A program made the translations under genes and the position numbers. The notes under the pieces were generated by a model. That model saw only the letters and a program-made list of their open reading frames with translations. It made no database searches and had not been told where the DNA came from. Shown here piece by piece: positions 7,831 through 16,916 of a stretch of DNA of 64,000 nucleotides (position 1 is the first letter of the stretch; the number at the start of each line of letters is the position of its first letter). This DNA is from Bifidobacterium parmae. Its GTDB lineage: Bacteria > Actinomycetota > Actinomycetes > Actinomycetales > Bifidobacteriaceae. The stretch covers positions 1-64,000 of the forward strand of contig NZ_NMWT01000016.1 of the NCBI RefSeq assembly GCF_002860365.1, written 5' to 3'.

Positions 7831-9417
7831 ATGTCATTCGAGCATCCGAACAGGGACAACGAGACCATCCAGGACGTCGAGCTGGACATCATGAGCCGTC
7901 CGCCGGAGCACAACACCACGAACCTCGATCTGGACCGCATGACCCTGATGCTCGACGTGCTGGGACATCCGGAGGAGTCGTTCCGCGTGATCCACGTGAC
8001 CGGCACCAACGGCAAGGGCTCCACCGCGCGCATGGCCGAGGCGATCTGCCGCGCCTACGGCATGCGCACCGGCCTGTACACGTCGCCGCATCTGGAGAAG
8101 ATCAACGAGCGCATCGCCATCGACGGCCAGCAGCTCTCCGACGACGATTTCATCGACGCGTGGGACCAGATCAAGGACCTCGTCGCGCTCGTCGACCGGA
8201 AGATGGAGGAGCAGGGCAAGCCGCGCATGAGCTTCTTCGAGGTGCTCACCGCCATGGCCATCTGGAAGTTCGCCGACGCCCCGGTCGACGTGGCCATCGT
8301 GGAGGTCGGCATGGGCGGCGCCTGGGACGCGACCAACGTGCTCGACGCGGACGCCGCGATCATCGGCCCCGTCGACATGGACCACATGAAGTGGCTGGGG
8401 AACACCGTCGAGCAGATCGCCACCGAGAAGGCCGGCATCATCAAGCCCGGCTGCACCGCCGTCATCGGCCCCCAGCCGCACGAGGAGGAGGTCATGCCGA
8501 TCATCGAGGCGGCCGCCGAACGCAACCACGCGAAGCTCGTGCGCGACGGCTACGAGATGGAGGTCGTCAACCGTATGCCCGCCGTCGGCGGCCAGGTCGC
8601 CACCCTGTCCACGCGGCTCGGCACGTACACGGAGGTCCCGATCGCCAAGTTCGGCGAGCATCAGGCGCACAACGCGCTTTCCGCGCTCGCCGCCTGCGAG
8701 GCCGTGATCCCCGTCTCCGGCGCGTTGGACGGCGACATCGTCGCCGAGGCGCTCTCCAGCGTGAGGATTCCGGGCCGCATCGAGCAGATCCGCACCTCGC
8801 CGACGATCATCGTGGACGGCGGGCACAATGTGAACGCCGCCGAATCCCTGCGTGCCGCCATCGAGGAGAACTACCACTTCGAGCAGCTGGTCGGCGTGAT
8901 CGCCATGATGGAGGACAAGCAGGTCGAGGAGTACCTCGGCGTGCTCGAACCGGTCCTGAGCCAGGTGGTCGTCACCGAGAACTCGTGGCGCGACCGCGTC
9001 ATGTCCGCCGACGGTTTGGAGAAGATCGCCGTCGAGGTGTTCGGCCGCGACCGCGTCGTCAAGGAGCCGGAACTGCCGGACGCGATCCAGACCGCCGTCA
9101 ACATGGTCGACGAGGCGGACGAGCTGGGCGTCGGCTACGGCCACGGCGTGCTCATCTGCGGCAGCTTCGTCACCGCCGGCGACGCCCGCGAGATGCTCGA
9201 GGAACATGCGAGCCCGATCATGAGGAAGGCGATGAGCATCCACCAGCCCGTCGTCGAGCCGGACGACGGGGACGCGGCCGATGCGGCCGACTCCGACGCG
9301 GACGCCGGCGACGACGTGCTCGGCGGCCTGTTCGGCGGCGAGGAGCAGCCCTCCGCCGATATCGACGCGAACACCGACGCGAACGCCGCCGACGATACCG
9401 CCGACAAGACCGAGTAA
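7831..9417 (+). CDS. folC: Folylpolyglutamate synthase/dihydrofolate synthase
   Basis: Mur-ligase-family enzyme that adds glutamate to dihydropteroate and/or folates, using ATP in the cytosol. The ATP loop TGTNGKGST is at about residues 57-65. Family features follow: 'GLYTSPHLEKINERI', 'EVGMGGAWDATNVLD' and 'TVEQIATEKAGIIKPG'. The length is 528 aa, longer than usual because of a C-terminal Ala/Asp-rich tail (from about residue 470) that looks disordered. The ATG at 7831 gives the family N-terminus and has AGGAACC upstream. It lies 14 nt before smc and probably forms one transcript with it. Confidence 0.93.
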   Translation: MSFEHPNRDNETIQDVELDIMSRPPEHNTTNLDLDRMTLMLDVLGHPEESFRVIHVTGTNGKGSTARMAEAICRAYGMRTGLYTSPHLEKINERIAIDGQQLSDDDFIDAWDQIKDLVALVDRKMEEQGKPRMSFFEVLTAMAIWKFADAPVDVAIVEVGMGGAWDATNVLDADAAIIGPVDMDHMKWLGNTVEQIATEKAGIIKPGCTAVIGPQPHEEEVMPIIEAAAERNHAKLVRDGYEMEVVNRMPAVGGQVATLSTRLGTYTEVPIAKFGEHQAHNALSALAACEAVIPVSGALDGDIVAEALSSVRIPGRIEQIRTSPTIIVDGGHNVNAAESLRAAIEENYHFEQLVGVIAMMEDKQVEEYLGVLEPVLSQVVVTENSWRDRVMSADGLEKIAVEVFGRDRVVKEPELPDAIQTAVNMVDEADELGVGYGHGVLICGSFVTAGDAREMLEEHASPIMRKAMSIHQPVVEPDDGDAADAADSDADAGDDVLGGLFGGEEQPSADIDANTDANAADDTADKTE

Positions 9418-9431
9418 AGGACGACCAAGGG

Positions 9432-12400
9432 GTGTATCTCAAGGAACTGACGCTGCGCGGCTTCAAATCGTTCGCCTCGGCGACCACGCTGCGCTTCGAG
9501 CCCGGCATCACCGCCGTGGTCGGCCCGAACGGCTCCGGCAAATCGAACATCGTCGACGCGCTCACCTGGGTGATGGGCGAGCAGGGCGCGCGCAACCTGC
9601 GCGGCACGTCGATGGAGGACGTGATTTTCGCGGGCACGTCCTCCCGTCCGGCGCTCGGCCGCGCGCAGGTGAGCCTCACCATCGACAACACCGACCACGC
9701 GCTCGACATCGACTACACGGAAGTCACGATCTCACGCACGATCTTCCGCAACGGCGGCTCCGAATACGCGATCAACGGCTCGCCCTGCCGCCTGCTCGAC
9801 ATCCAGGAGCTGCTGAGCGACACCGGTCTCGGCCAGCAGATGCACGTGATCGTCGGCCAGGGCAGGCTCGACCAGATCCTTCGGGCCGACCCGGCCGGGC
9901 ACCGCGCGTTCATCGAGGAGGCGGCCGGCGTCCTCAAACACCGCAAACGCAAGGAGCGCGCGCTGCGCAAACTCGCCAACACGGACGCGAACCTGCGCCG
10001 TCTCGACGACCTGCTCGGCGAGATCCACCGCCAGCTCGGCCCGCTCGGCCGCCAGGCCCGCGTCTCCCGCCGCGCCGACGCGATCAAGGTCACGCTGCGC
10101 GACGCCCAGTCGCGCCTCTACGCCGAGGACGCCGTCAAGGCGATGCGTCGACGCGACCGCGCGCACGAGGAGCTCACGGCCGTCCGCGGCGACCTCAACG
10201 CCCTGCGCCGCGAACTCGCGCAGGTCAAGGTGCGCATCGAACAGGTGGAGGCGCAGGCCGGCGAGGCCGATCCCGCCATCGAACGGCTCGACCGGTCCTG
10301 GCACGAGCTCACGCAGCTGAAGGAACGTTTCGGCTCGCTCGCGGCGCTCGCCGACGAACGCGGCCGCGCGCTGTCCGCCGCCGTCACGGCGGAACGCGGC
10401 GAGGACCCGGACATCCTCGACCATCGCGCCACGGAACTCGACCAGCAGGCCGCCGACGCGAGGGACGCGGAACGGGACGCGCGACTCGCGCTCGAACAGG
10501 CCACCGAGGCGCGCGCCGCCGACGAGCAGCGCCTCGCCGGCATGCGACGCACGATCGCCGAGATCGACCGCGCCTCACGCGAACGGGACGCGCGTGCCGC
10601 GCGGATGCGCGAGCTCATCGCGCGCGAGGAGGCCGCCGTCGAACTGGGGGAGAGCCGCGGCAAGGACCTCGCGGCGCAGCGCGAATCCCTGATCGCCCAG
10701 CAGCGTGACGCGCGCACGCGGCTCGCACGCCTGCGCGAGCAGGCCGAGACCGGCGGCGACGACGGGAACGTCGCGTTGGACGAGGCTCGTGCCGCGCTCG
10801 ACGAACGCCGTACCGCCCTGGATGCGCTGCTCGCCGAACAGCGTGACCTCCAGTCCGCGATCATCTCGCTCGACGCCAAATCCGAGGCGCTGAAGGACAC
10901 GCTCGAATCCCGCGGCGACGCCGGGTCGCTCGAATCCGATCCGGACGTGACCGTGCTCGGGCGTCTCGCCGACCTCATCCACGTGGCCGACGGCTGGGAG
11001 GAGGCGGTCGCGCACGCGCTCGACGGGTATGCGGGCGCGCTCGTCGTCCCCGACGACGCGGCCATGCTCGCCGCCCTGCGCGCCGCCCGCGAACGCCGGA
11101 TCGGCAAGGCCGCGGTCATCAACGCGGGCGCCGCCATCACGGATGTCGCGGGAGCGCCGGCCGATGCCGCGGGAAACGACGCCGCGGAAAACGATGCAGC
11201 CGCCGGCGCGTCCACGCTCGCCGCGCTCGTCACCGCGAACCCCCAAGCCGCCGATCCGGCGCTCGCCGCCCGCGTCGCCGCGGCGGTGCGCATGCTGCTC
11301 GCCGACACGGTCGCGGTCGACCGGCTCGAGGACGCGCAGCGCATCCTCGCCGAAGGCAAGGCGGCCCGCGCCGTGACGCGCGCCGGCGACATGCTGGTCG
11401 CGCGTATCGCCGCGTCGGGTGGCTCCGGCTCCGCGCAAAGCGACCTGTCGCTGGCCGCACGCCGCGACAAGGCGCTGCGTCGGGCGAAGGAGCTCGCCGC
11501 ACGGCTCGAACAACTGGAGCCCAAGGTGTCGCAGGCGCGCACCGCGCTCGCGCAGGCGTCGGCGAACGTCGACGCCGAGACCCGCCGCCGCACCGAGGCG
11601 CGGATCAAGGCCGAACAGGCGCATCGTGAGACGCGCGACGTCCAGACGCGGCTCGACGGCGTTACGCGAGAGATCGCACGTCTCGACGAGCGGCTCGAAG
11701 CCGCGCGCGGAGAGCGGGAGAACCATCGCACGCGGCTCGCCGACCTCAACGCCGCGCTCGCCGCGGAATCGGAGGGCGCGGCGGGTCGACAGGACGCCGC
11801 CGGTCTCGCCGAGCGCGCGCACGCGCTCGAGACGGCGCTCGCCACGGCCCGCGACCAGGAGGTCGCCGCGAAGATCGCGTGGACGGAGGCGAAACGCAGG
11901 GCCGAATCGCTGCAACGCCAGTCCGCGCTCCTGCACGTGCAGGCACGGGAGGCGCGCGAACGCCGCGCACGGCTCGACAGGCTCGCCGAGGAACGCCGCG
12001 AACGCGCCGCACGCGTCCGGGAGGTCGCGCGGAAGGCCGCAGCGGCGGCAGCGAAGGCGGAACAGGCGGTCGCGAAGGTCGTCGCCGAACGCGACGGGCT
12101 CAGGGCCGCGGCCGCCGGACGCAACGAGACGCTGCGCGACCTGCGCGAACGCCGCAACGGGCTCGAACCGAAGGTCGGCGGATTGGCGGAACGCGAGCAC
12201 GCGCTCGACGTGGATCGCGAACGATACGCGGGCGAATATGCGCAGATCGAACGCAAGACGGGCGACGAACTCGGCATGAGCGTCGGGGAGCTCGTGGCGG
12301 AATACGGCCCGGACCGGCCGGTGCCGGTGCTCGACGAGCACGGCCGGCCGGTGCCGGTCGAGCATCCCGACGCCCCCGATGCGGACGGGACGAACGCGGG

Positions 12401-13118
12401 CGGCGCCGACGGGTCCGAGGCTTCCGCCGCGATCCGCACCACGCCGTACGTGCGCGAGGAGCAGGAGCGACGCCTCGACAAGGCGAAGCGCGACCTCGCC
12501 AAGCTCGGCAAGGTGAACCCGCTCGCCACCGAGGAGTACGAGGCGCTGGAGGAACGCAACCGGTACCTCAACGGGCAGCGCGACGACGTGGCCCGTTCAC
12601 GCGACGACCTCATGCGGCTCATCCACGACCTCGACGCGACGATGGTCGACGTGTTCCGCACCGCCTTCGACGACACCGCCAAGGCGTTCGAACAGGTCTT
12701 CGCGACCCTGTTCCCCGGCGGCACCGGGCGTCTGCGGCTCGAACGCCCCGACGACCTGCTCTCGACCGGCGTGGTCGTCGAGGCGAGCCCCGCCGGCAAG
12801 CGCGTGAAACAGCTGAGCCTCCTGTCCGGCGGCGAACGTTCGCTGACCGCGTTGGCGCTGCTGTTCGCGATCTTCACCGCGCGCCCCAGCCCGTTCTACG
12901 TGATGGACGAGGTGGAGGCCGCGCTGGACGACGTGAACCTCACGCGCCTGCTCGACGCGCTGAACGACCTGCGCGAACACGCCCAGCTCATCGTCATCAC
13001 CCACCAGCAGCGCACGATGTCGATCGCGGACGCGCTCTACGGCGTGACGATGCGCGCCGACGGCGTCACCGCCGTGGTGAGCCAGAAGCTCGACGGCGGC
13101 CTCGCCATCGCCGACTGA
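9432..13118 (+). CDS. smc: Chromosome segregation protein SMC
   Basis: Condensin ATPase that compacts and segregates the chromosome with ScpA/ScpB. 1228 aa. The N-terminal Walker A GPNGSGKSN is at about residues 31-39. Two long Ala/Arg/Glu-rich coiled-coil arms flank a hinge (about 500-670, starting 'VTVLGRLADLIHVADGWEEA') that carries an Ala/Asp-rich insert near residue 590. The C-terminal signature LSGGERSLTALALLF (about 1131) and Walker B FYVMDEVEAALDD (about 1155) complete the ATPase head. The GTG at 9432 is chosen because VYLKELTLRGFKSF is the canonical SMC start. A second in-frame insert ('GPDRPVPVLDEHGRPVPVEH') contains a short internal repeat near residue 960. Confidence 0.96.
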   Translation: MYLKELTLRGFKSFASATTLRFEPGITAVVGPNGSGKSNIVDALTWVMGEQGARNLRGTSMEDVIFAGTSSRPALGRAQVSLTIDNTDHALDIDYTEVTISRTIFRNGGSEYAINGSPCRLLDIQELLSDTGLGQQMHVIVGQGRLDQILRADPAGHRAFIEEAAGVLKHRKRKERALRKLANTDANLRRLDDLLGEIHRQLGPLGRQARVSRRADAIKVTLRDAQSRLYAEDAVKAMRRRDRAHEELTAVRGDLNALRRELAQVKVRIEQVEAQAGEADPAIERLDRSWHELTQLKERFGSLAALADERGRALSAAVTAERGEDPDILDHRATELDQQAADARDAERDARLALEQATEARAADEQRLAGMRRTIAEIDRASRERDARAARMRELIAREEAAVELGESRGKDLAAQRESLIAQQRDARTRLARLREQAETGGDDGNVALDEARAALDERRTALDALLAEQRDLQSAIISLDAKSEALKDTLESRGDAGSLESDPDVTVLGRLADLIHVADGWEEAVAHALDGYAGALVVPDDAAMLAALRAARERRIGKAAVINAGAAITDVAGAPADAAGNDAAENDAAAGASTLAALVTANPQAADPALAARVAAAVRMLLADTVAVDRLEDAQRILAEGKAARAVTRAGDMLVARIAASGGSGSAQSDLSLAARRDKALRRAKELAARLEQLEPKVSQARTALAQASANVDAETRRRTEARIKAEQAHRETRDVQTRLDGVTREIARLDERLEAARGERENHRTRLADLNAALAAESEGAAGRQDAAGLAERAHALETALATARDQEVAAKIAWTEAKRRAESLQRQSALLHVQAREARERRARLDRLAEERRERAARVREVARKAAAAAAKAEQAVAKVVAERDGLRAAAAGRNETLRDLRERRNGLEPKVGGLAEREHALDVDRERYAGEYAQIERKTGDELGMSVGELVAEYGPDRPVPVLDEHGRPVPVEHPDAPDADGTNAGGADGSEASAAIRTTPYVREEQERRLDKAKRDLAKLGKVNPLATEEYEALEERNRYLNGQRDDVARSRDDLMRLIHDLDATMVDVFRTAFDDTAKAFEQVFATLFPGGTGRLRLERPDDLLSTGVVVEASPAGKRVKQLSLLSGGERSLTALALLFAIFTARPSPFYVMDEVEAALDDVNLTRLLDALNDLREHAQLIVITHQQRTMSIADALYGVTMRADGVTAVVSQKLDGGLAIAD

Positions 13119-13171
13119 CCGAAGACCGAGAACTGGGCGAAGACCGAGCGAGGACCGGGCGAAGACGCGGA

Positions 13172-13213
13172 AAGCCCCTTCCATCCGTAATCCGTAGCGG
13201 ATGGAAGGGGCTT
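13172..13213. terminator. Bidirectional terminator between smc and racemase gene
   Basis: AAGCCCCTTCCATCCG (13172-13187) pairs perfectly with 13198-13213 across a 10-nt loop, between the convergent stops at 13118 and 13257. Confidence 0.85.
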
Positions 13214-13256
13214 CGTCGTATCGGTGCCGCCGGAAGAGCCGGAAGAACCAGTCTGC

Positions 13257-14003
13257 TCACGCCTTGCGGGATTCGCGCAGCGCCTTGGCGCGGGCGATCG
13301 TGTCGTCCACGAGCACGGCCTGCGCGTCCACGAGCGGCAGCTGCGGCATCGGGAACGCCTCGTTGAGCACGGAGAGCTCGGTGCAGCCGAGAATCAGCGC
13401 GTCGGCGCGCACCGGACCGGACGGGTCGAGCATGTCGTGCAGCACCGACTCGTAGCGTTCCAGGTTCAATCCGCCGGAGCCCTTCACGTCGTCGTAGATG
13501 AGCGACGTGATGCGGTCCTGCAGCGCGTCGTCCGGTTCGACGAACTCGTAGCCCGCCTCTTCGACGGCCTGACGGTACACGCCCGCGGCGCGCGAGCCGA
13601 GCGTGCCGAGGAAGCCGACGCGTTCGCACGTGCCCGAAGGCGCGTGCGGGTACAGGGCGGCGAGGCGTGCGACGGCTCCGCGCGGCATGTGCAGGATCGG
13701 CACGGGGGTGAGCGCCTGGAAATGGTCGTAGAAGTAGTGCGCCGTGTTGCAGGTGAGCACGATGAAGCTCGCGCCCATCGCGGTCGCCTTCTCGATGTCG
13801 TCGGCAATCACCGGGAACGGGTCGTCGTCCGACTGGCCGGTGATGAACGCGGTGCGGTCCGGCACGGCGGCGTCGTTGAACACGACGTAGTCGAGGTACT
13901 CCTGGTCGCAGTGCGCATGCGTGCCCTCGTTGACGAGACGCACGTAGCTTTCCGTGGCCAGCGAGCCCATGCCTCCCAGCACGGCGAAGAACGGTCTTCT
14001 CAC
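13257..14003 (-). CDS. Aspartate/glutamate racemase family protein
   Basis: Cofactor-independent amino-acid racemase, 248 aa. The two catalytic cysteines are visible: VLTCNTAH near residue 85 and ILGCTELS near residue 206, with the start FFAVLGGMGSLATE typical of the aspartate racemase branch. It interconverts L- and D-Asp (inferred; a Glu racemase is less likely given the N-terminus). The GTG at 14003 overlaps the ATP-grasp stop as GTGA, so translation is coupled. Position after an ATP-grasp ligase and murE suggests it supplies D-Asp for the peptidoglycan cross-bridge, as racD does beside aslA in lactic acid bacteria and enterococci. Confidence 0.85.
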   Translation of the reverse strand: MRRPFFAVLGGMGSLATESYVRLVNEGTHAHCDQEYLDYVVFNDAAVPDRTAFITGQSDDDPFPVIADDIEKATAMGASFIVLTCNTAHYFYDHFQALTPVPILHMPRGAVARLAALYPHAPSGTCERVGFLGTLGSRAAGVYRQAVEEAGYEFVEPDDALQDRITSLIYDDVKGSGGLNLERYESVLHDMLDPSGPVRADALILGCTELSVLNEAFPMPQLPLVDAQAVLVDDTIARAKALRESRKA

Positions 14004-15244
14004 TTCAATGCGCCCTTCTGTCGGAAGTACTTGGCGTAGCTCTTCTTGTAGATCGAGAACATGTGGTGGATCATCAGCCAGCGCAGCGGGTTCATGTCCT
14101 TCGAGTACTCGAGCGTGGTGCCCCAGTCGCCGGCCTTCATCATCGCCATGCCGCGCGTCTTGTCCTCGCCTTCGGCGACGTAGTCGGTGAAGATCGAGCG
14201 CGGGATCTCCAGCCACAGCTTCGAGCCGCGGCCGAACACGGTGTTCCCGTCGAACGGCGTGTCCTCGACGAGGTCGTCGACGAAGTACTTCGCCAGGTTG
14301 AAGCCGTTGAGCGTCACGAAGTAGCTGGAACGGCCCTGGCGCAGGTTGATCTCGAACAGCTTGTACTCGCCGTCGCGCTCGTCATACTTCATGTCGAAGT
14401 TCGCGACGCCCTCGTAGCCGATGTCCTCCAGGAACGCCTTGATGTGGTCGAACACTCCCTGGTTGAAGTCGGGGATGATGGCCGCGTAGTTGCCGGCGGC
14501 CACGGGGGAGGGGTCCTCGAGCAGCGGGTGGCCGAGGAACATCATGCGCACGCGGTGGTGATGGTCCACGTACGCGTTGAGCACGCGCATGCGCGAGTCG
14601 TCGCCGGGGATGAAGTCCTGGATGATCATCTCGGACTTGTAGCCGGCGTCGTAGGCGCGGCGGATCATCGTGTCCAGCTCCTCCGGACGTTCGAAGATGT
14701 ACGCCTTGCGGCGGCCCTCGAAGTCGATGTCGAGCCATTCGACCGAGTTGGCCGGCTTCATGGCCACCGGGTAGGAGAACGGCAGGTCCTTGTACGCGCC
14801 GAGCCTCACGTCCTCGGCGGTCACGGTCTTCGTCTTCGGGTGCGGCAGGTCGTACTTCTCGCACAGCTTGTAGAACGTGGCCTTGTAGGCGAGCTCGCGC
14901 GACAGGCGGATGTCGAGCGTGTTGTAGACGAAGTACTTCCTCAGGTCGTCGCCGCACTGGCTCAGCAGGTTCGCGTACACGTCGCCGCAGGGGATGAGCA
15001 GCAGCGCGCGGTCCGGGTCCTCGGCCTTCATGCGCCGGCCGAGGTCGAGCATGAAGTCGCGGAACGTCACGAAGTTGTCGAAGTCGGGCACGATGTGCAC
15101 GTTGACGATCTTGCTGAACTTGGTGGGGCTCAGCTGGAAGTACGCGTACGCGTCGGAGACGATGCCGTACTCCTCGTGGAACGCGCGGGCCATGCCGTAC
15201 ACGTTGATGTCGCTGCCAAGCAGAATCGGTTGGAATCGGGTCAT
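14000..15244 (-). CDS. ATP-grasp carboxylate-amine ligase (possible D-Asp ligase)
   Basis: 414-aa ATP-grasp enzyme: substrate-binding start 'PILLGSDINVYGMARAFHEEYG', an ATP-grasp core with 'SYPVAMKPANSVEW' and 'EMIIQDFIPGDDSRMRV', and the metal-binding 'YKLFEINLRQGRSSY'. Such enzymes form amide bonds through an acyl-phosphate. Placement between murE (6 nt gap) and a racemase (4-nt overlap) suggests it attaches D-Asp to the side-chain amine of residue 3 of the stem peptide, as the Aslfm family does. The D-Asp specificity is inferred from context, not from a residue I can point to. Confidence 0.8.
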   Translation of the reverse strand: MTRFQPILLGSDINVYGMARAFHEEYGIVSDAYAYFQLSPTKFSKIVNVHIVPDFDNFVTFRDFMLDLGRRMKAEDPDRALLLIPCGDVYANLLSQCGDDLRKYFVYNTLDIRLSRELAYKATFYKLCEKYDLPHPKTKTVTAEDVRLGAYKDLPFSYPVAMKPANSVEWLDIDFEGRRKAYIFERPEELDTMIRRAYDAGYKSEMIIQDFIPGDDSRMRVLNAYVDHHHRVRMMFLGHPLLEDPSPVAAGNYAAIIPDFNQGVFDHIKAFLEDIGYEGVANFDMKYDERDGEYKLFEINLRQGRSSYFVTLNGFNLAKYFVDDLVEDTPFDGNTVFGRGSKLWLEIPRSIFTDYVAEGEDKTRGMAMMKAGDWGTTLEYSKDMNPLRWLMIHHMFSIYKKSYAKYFRQKGALK

Positions 15245-15250
15245 GGTTGC

Positions 15251-16840
15251 TCACCTTACTCCCTGCGCATGCCGTTCGAGCGCATGCCGCACGACGTTCG
15301 CGTCGCCCGGCCACGCCACCGGCCTGCCGTCGATGATGTTGCGCGTCTCGTGGCCCTTGCCGATGACGAGCACGATGTTGAGGCGTCCGTTGGCCTCGGC
15401 ATCGGCGCGCGCCTCGTCGATGGCCGTTTCGATCGCCTGCTCGCGGTCGACGATCACCTTCGCGGTCGCGTCCGGGTCGGTCACGTGGGAGGCCATTTCC
15501 TCGGCGATCGCGCGCGGGTCCTCGAAGTTCGGGTCGTCGGTGGTGAGGATGAACGACTTGGCGCGTCCCAGCGCGCCCTTGACGATGCCTTCGCGGCGGT
15601 CGATGGCCTTGCCGCCGGTCGATCCGGCGACGAGCGTGATGCGCGGGTCCCGTTCGCCGTACACGCGCAGCACCTCGTCGACGACCGATTTGGTGGAGAT
15701 GTAGTTGTGCGCGTAGTCCACGTACACGTGCAGGTTCCCGCCTTCGGTGAACCGTTCCATGCGTCCCGGCACCTGCACGCGTTCGACGGCGCGCATCGCC
15801 GGGTCGTCGAACGGCACCCCGGCCTTCATCGCCAGCGTCATCGCGGTGCCCGCGTTGAGGAAGTTGAATTCGCCGAGCATGTCGAGTTCGAGCGCGACGG
15901 TCGCGCCGCCGCTCGTCACGCGGATGCCGGTCTTGCGCGTCGGGTCGACGGCGATTGTCACGTCGGCGGGCGTCGTGTGGCCGGTCGCCGGGTCGTCGAG
16001 CGCGAACGTCGTGACCGGCACGCCGGCGCGTCGCGCGTCCTCGCGCAGCAGGTCGGCGTGGTCGCAGTCGGCGCCGAGCACGAGCGTGCGCGAGTTCGCG
16101 ATGATGCGGCGCTTGCAGTAGAGGTAGTCCTCGAACGTGGGGTGTTCGATCGGGCTGATGTGGTCGGGGGAGATGTTGAGGAACGCGCCGACGTCGAAGG
16201 TGAGCCCGTGGACGCGGTTCACCTTGTACGCCTGCGAGCTGACCTCCATGACGAGGTACCGCATGCCGTTGTCGACGGCCTCGCGCATCATGCGGAACGC
16301 GTCGAGCGATTCGGGCGTCGTGAGTTTGGACGGCGTCCACGTGTGCCCGTCGAGGCAGCAGGTGAGCGAGCTCATCATCGCCGCGTGGCCGTGCGAGTAT
16401 TCGTTGAGGATCGCGTGCGTGAAGTAGTCGGTGGTGGTCTTGCCTTTGGTGCCGGTGATGCCGATCAGGGTGAGCGCGTCCTGCGGGCGGCCGTAGAACT
16501 CGGCGGACAGCAGGCTCATCGCCTTGTGTACGTCCTCGACGATGAGGCCCGGGGCCTTCGTGCGGTCCGTGTAGGGGGTCTCGGCCACGTAGGCGCCGAG
16601 GCCGCGGTCGTCGATGTCGTCGAGGAACTCGGGTTTGAACCGTCCCTTGACGAACAGCAGCGTGCCGTCCGCCACCTTGCGGGTGTCGTAGGTGATGGAC
16701 GGGATCGGATCGTCGGCGCCGGGCAGCGTCGAGGCGTCCATCGTCCAACGCTCGCCCGTGACGATCTCACGAAGCAGATGATGGTTATCCAGCAGCTTGG
16801 CCGCGGCGGCGAGGCTCAACGGCGAAGTCGTGGTGGGCAT
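15251..16840 (-). CDS. murE: UDP-N-acetylmuramoyl-tripeptide synthetase (MurE)
   Basis: Mur ligase adding the third residue of the peptidoglycan stem peptide in the cytosol. 529 aa. The ATP loop TGTKGKTT is at about residues 129-136. Conserved 'TTPESLD', 'MEVSSQAYKVNRV', 'NISPDHI' (metal/substrate) and 'VDYAHNY' follow. The substrate loop reads DDPNFEDPR rather than the DNPR of meso-diaminopimelate enzymes, so Lys or Orn is more likely. A TAGGGAGAG ribosome-binding site and a GATACT box lie just upstream of the ATG at 16840. It heads the murE, ATP-grasp and racemase unit. Confidence 0.9.
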   Translation of the reverse strand: MPTTTSPLSLAAAAKLLDNHHLLREIVTGERWTMDASTLPGADDPIPSITYDTRKVADGTLLFVKGRFKPEFLDDIDDRGLGAYVAETPYTDRTKAPGLIVEDVHKAMSLLSAEFYGRPQDALTLIGITGTKGKTTTDYFTHAILNEYSHGHAAMMSSLTCCLDGHTWTPSKLTTPESLDAFRMMREAVDNGMRYLVMEVSSQAYKVNRVHGLTFDVGAFLNISPDHISPIEHPTFEDYLYCKRRIIANSRTLVLGADCDHADLLREDARRAGVPVTTFALDDPATGHTTPADVTIAVDPTRKTGIRVTSGGATVALELDMLGEFNFLNAGTAMTLAMKAGVPFDDPAMRAVERVQVPGRMERFTEGGNLHVYVDYAHNYISTKSVVDEVLRVYGERDPRITLVAGSTGGKAIDRREGIVKGALGRAKSFILTTDDPNFEDPRAIAEEMASHVTDPDATAKVIVDREQAIETAIDEARADAEANGRLNIVLVIGKGHETRNIIDGRPVAWPGDANVVRHALERHAQGVR

Positions 16841-16916
16841 ATGGTTCTCTCCCTAGTATCGAGTGGCGGCGCCGGGTCTCCCCGGCGTCACCGCACGATA
16901 CTACTCCACCGGCGTC

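Noticed and set aside
8160-9431. A 1652-residue open frame that would extend SMC upstream across folC.
   Set aside because: The upstream 424 residues are Arg/Gly-rich antisense-like translation of folC in another frame; the SMC family start VYLKELTLRGFKSF begins at the GTG at 9432.
10118-12877. A 919-residue minus-strand frame opposite smc, rich in Ser, Ala and Arg.
   Set aside because: It is a shadow of GC-rich third positions; smc on the other strand has complete, ordered motifs.
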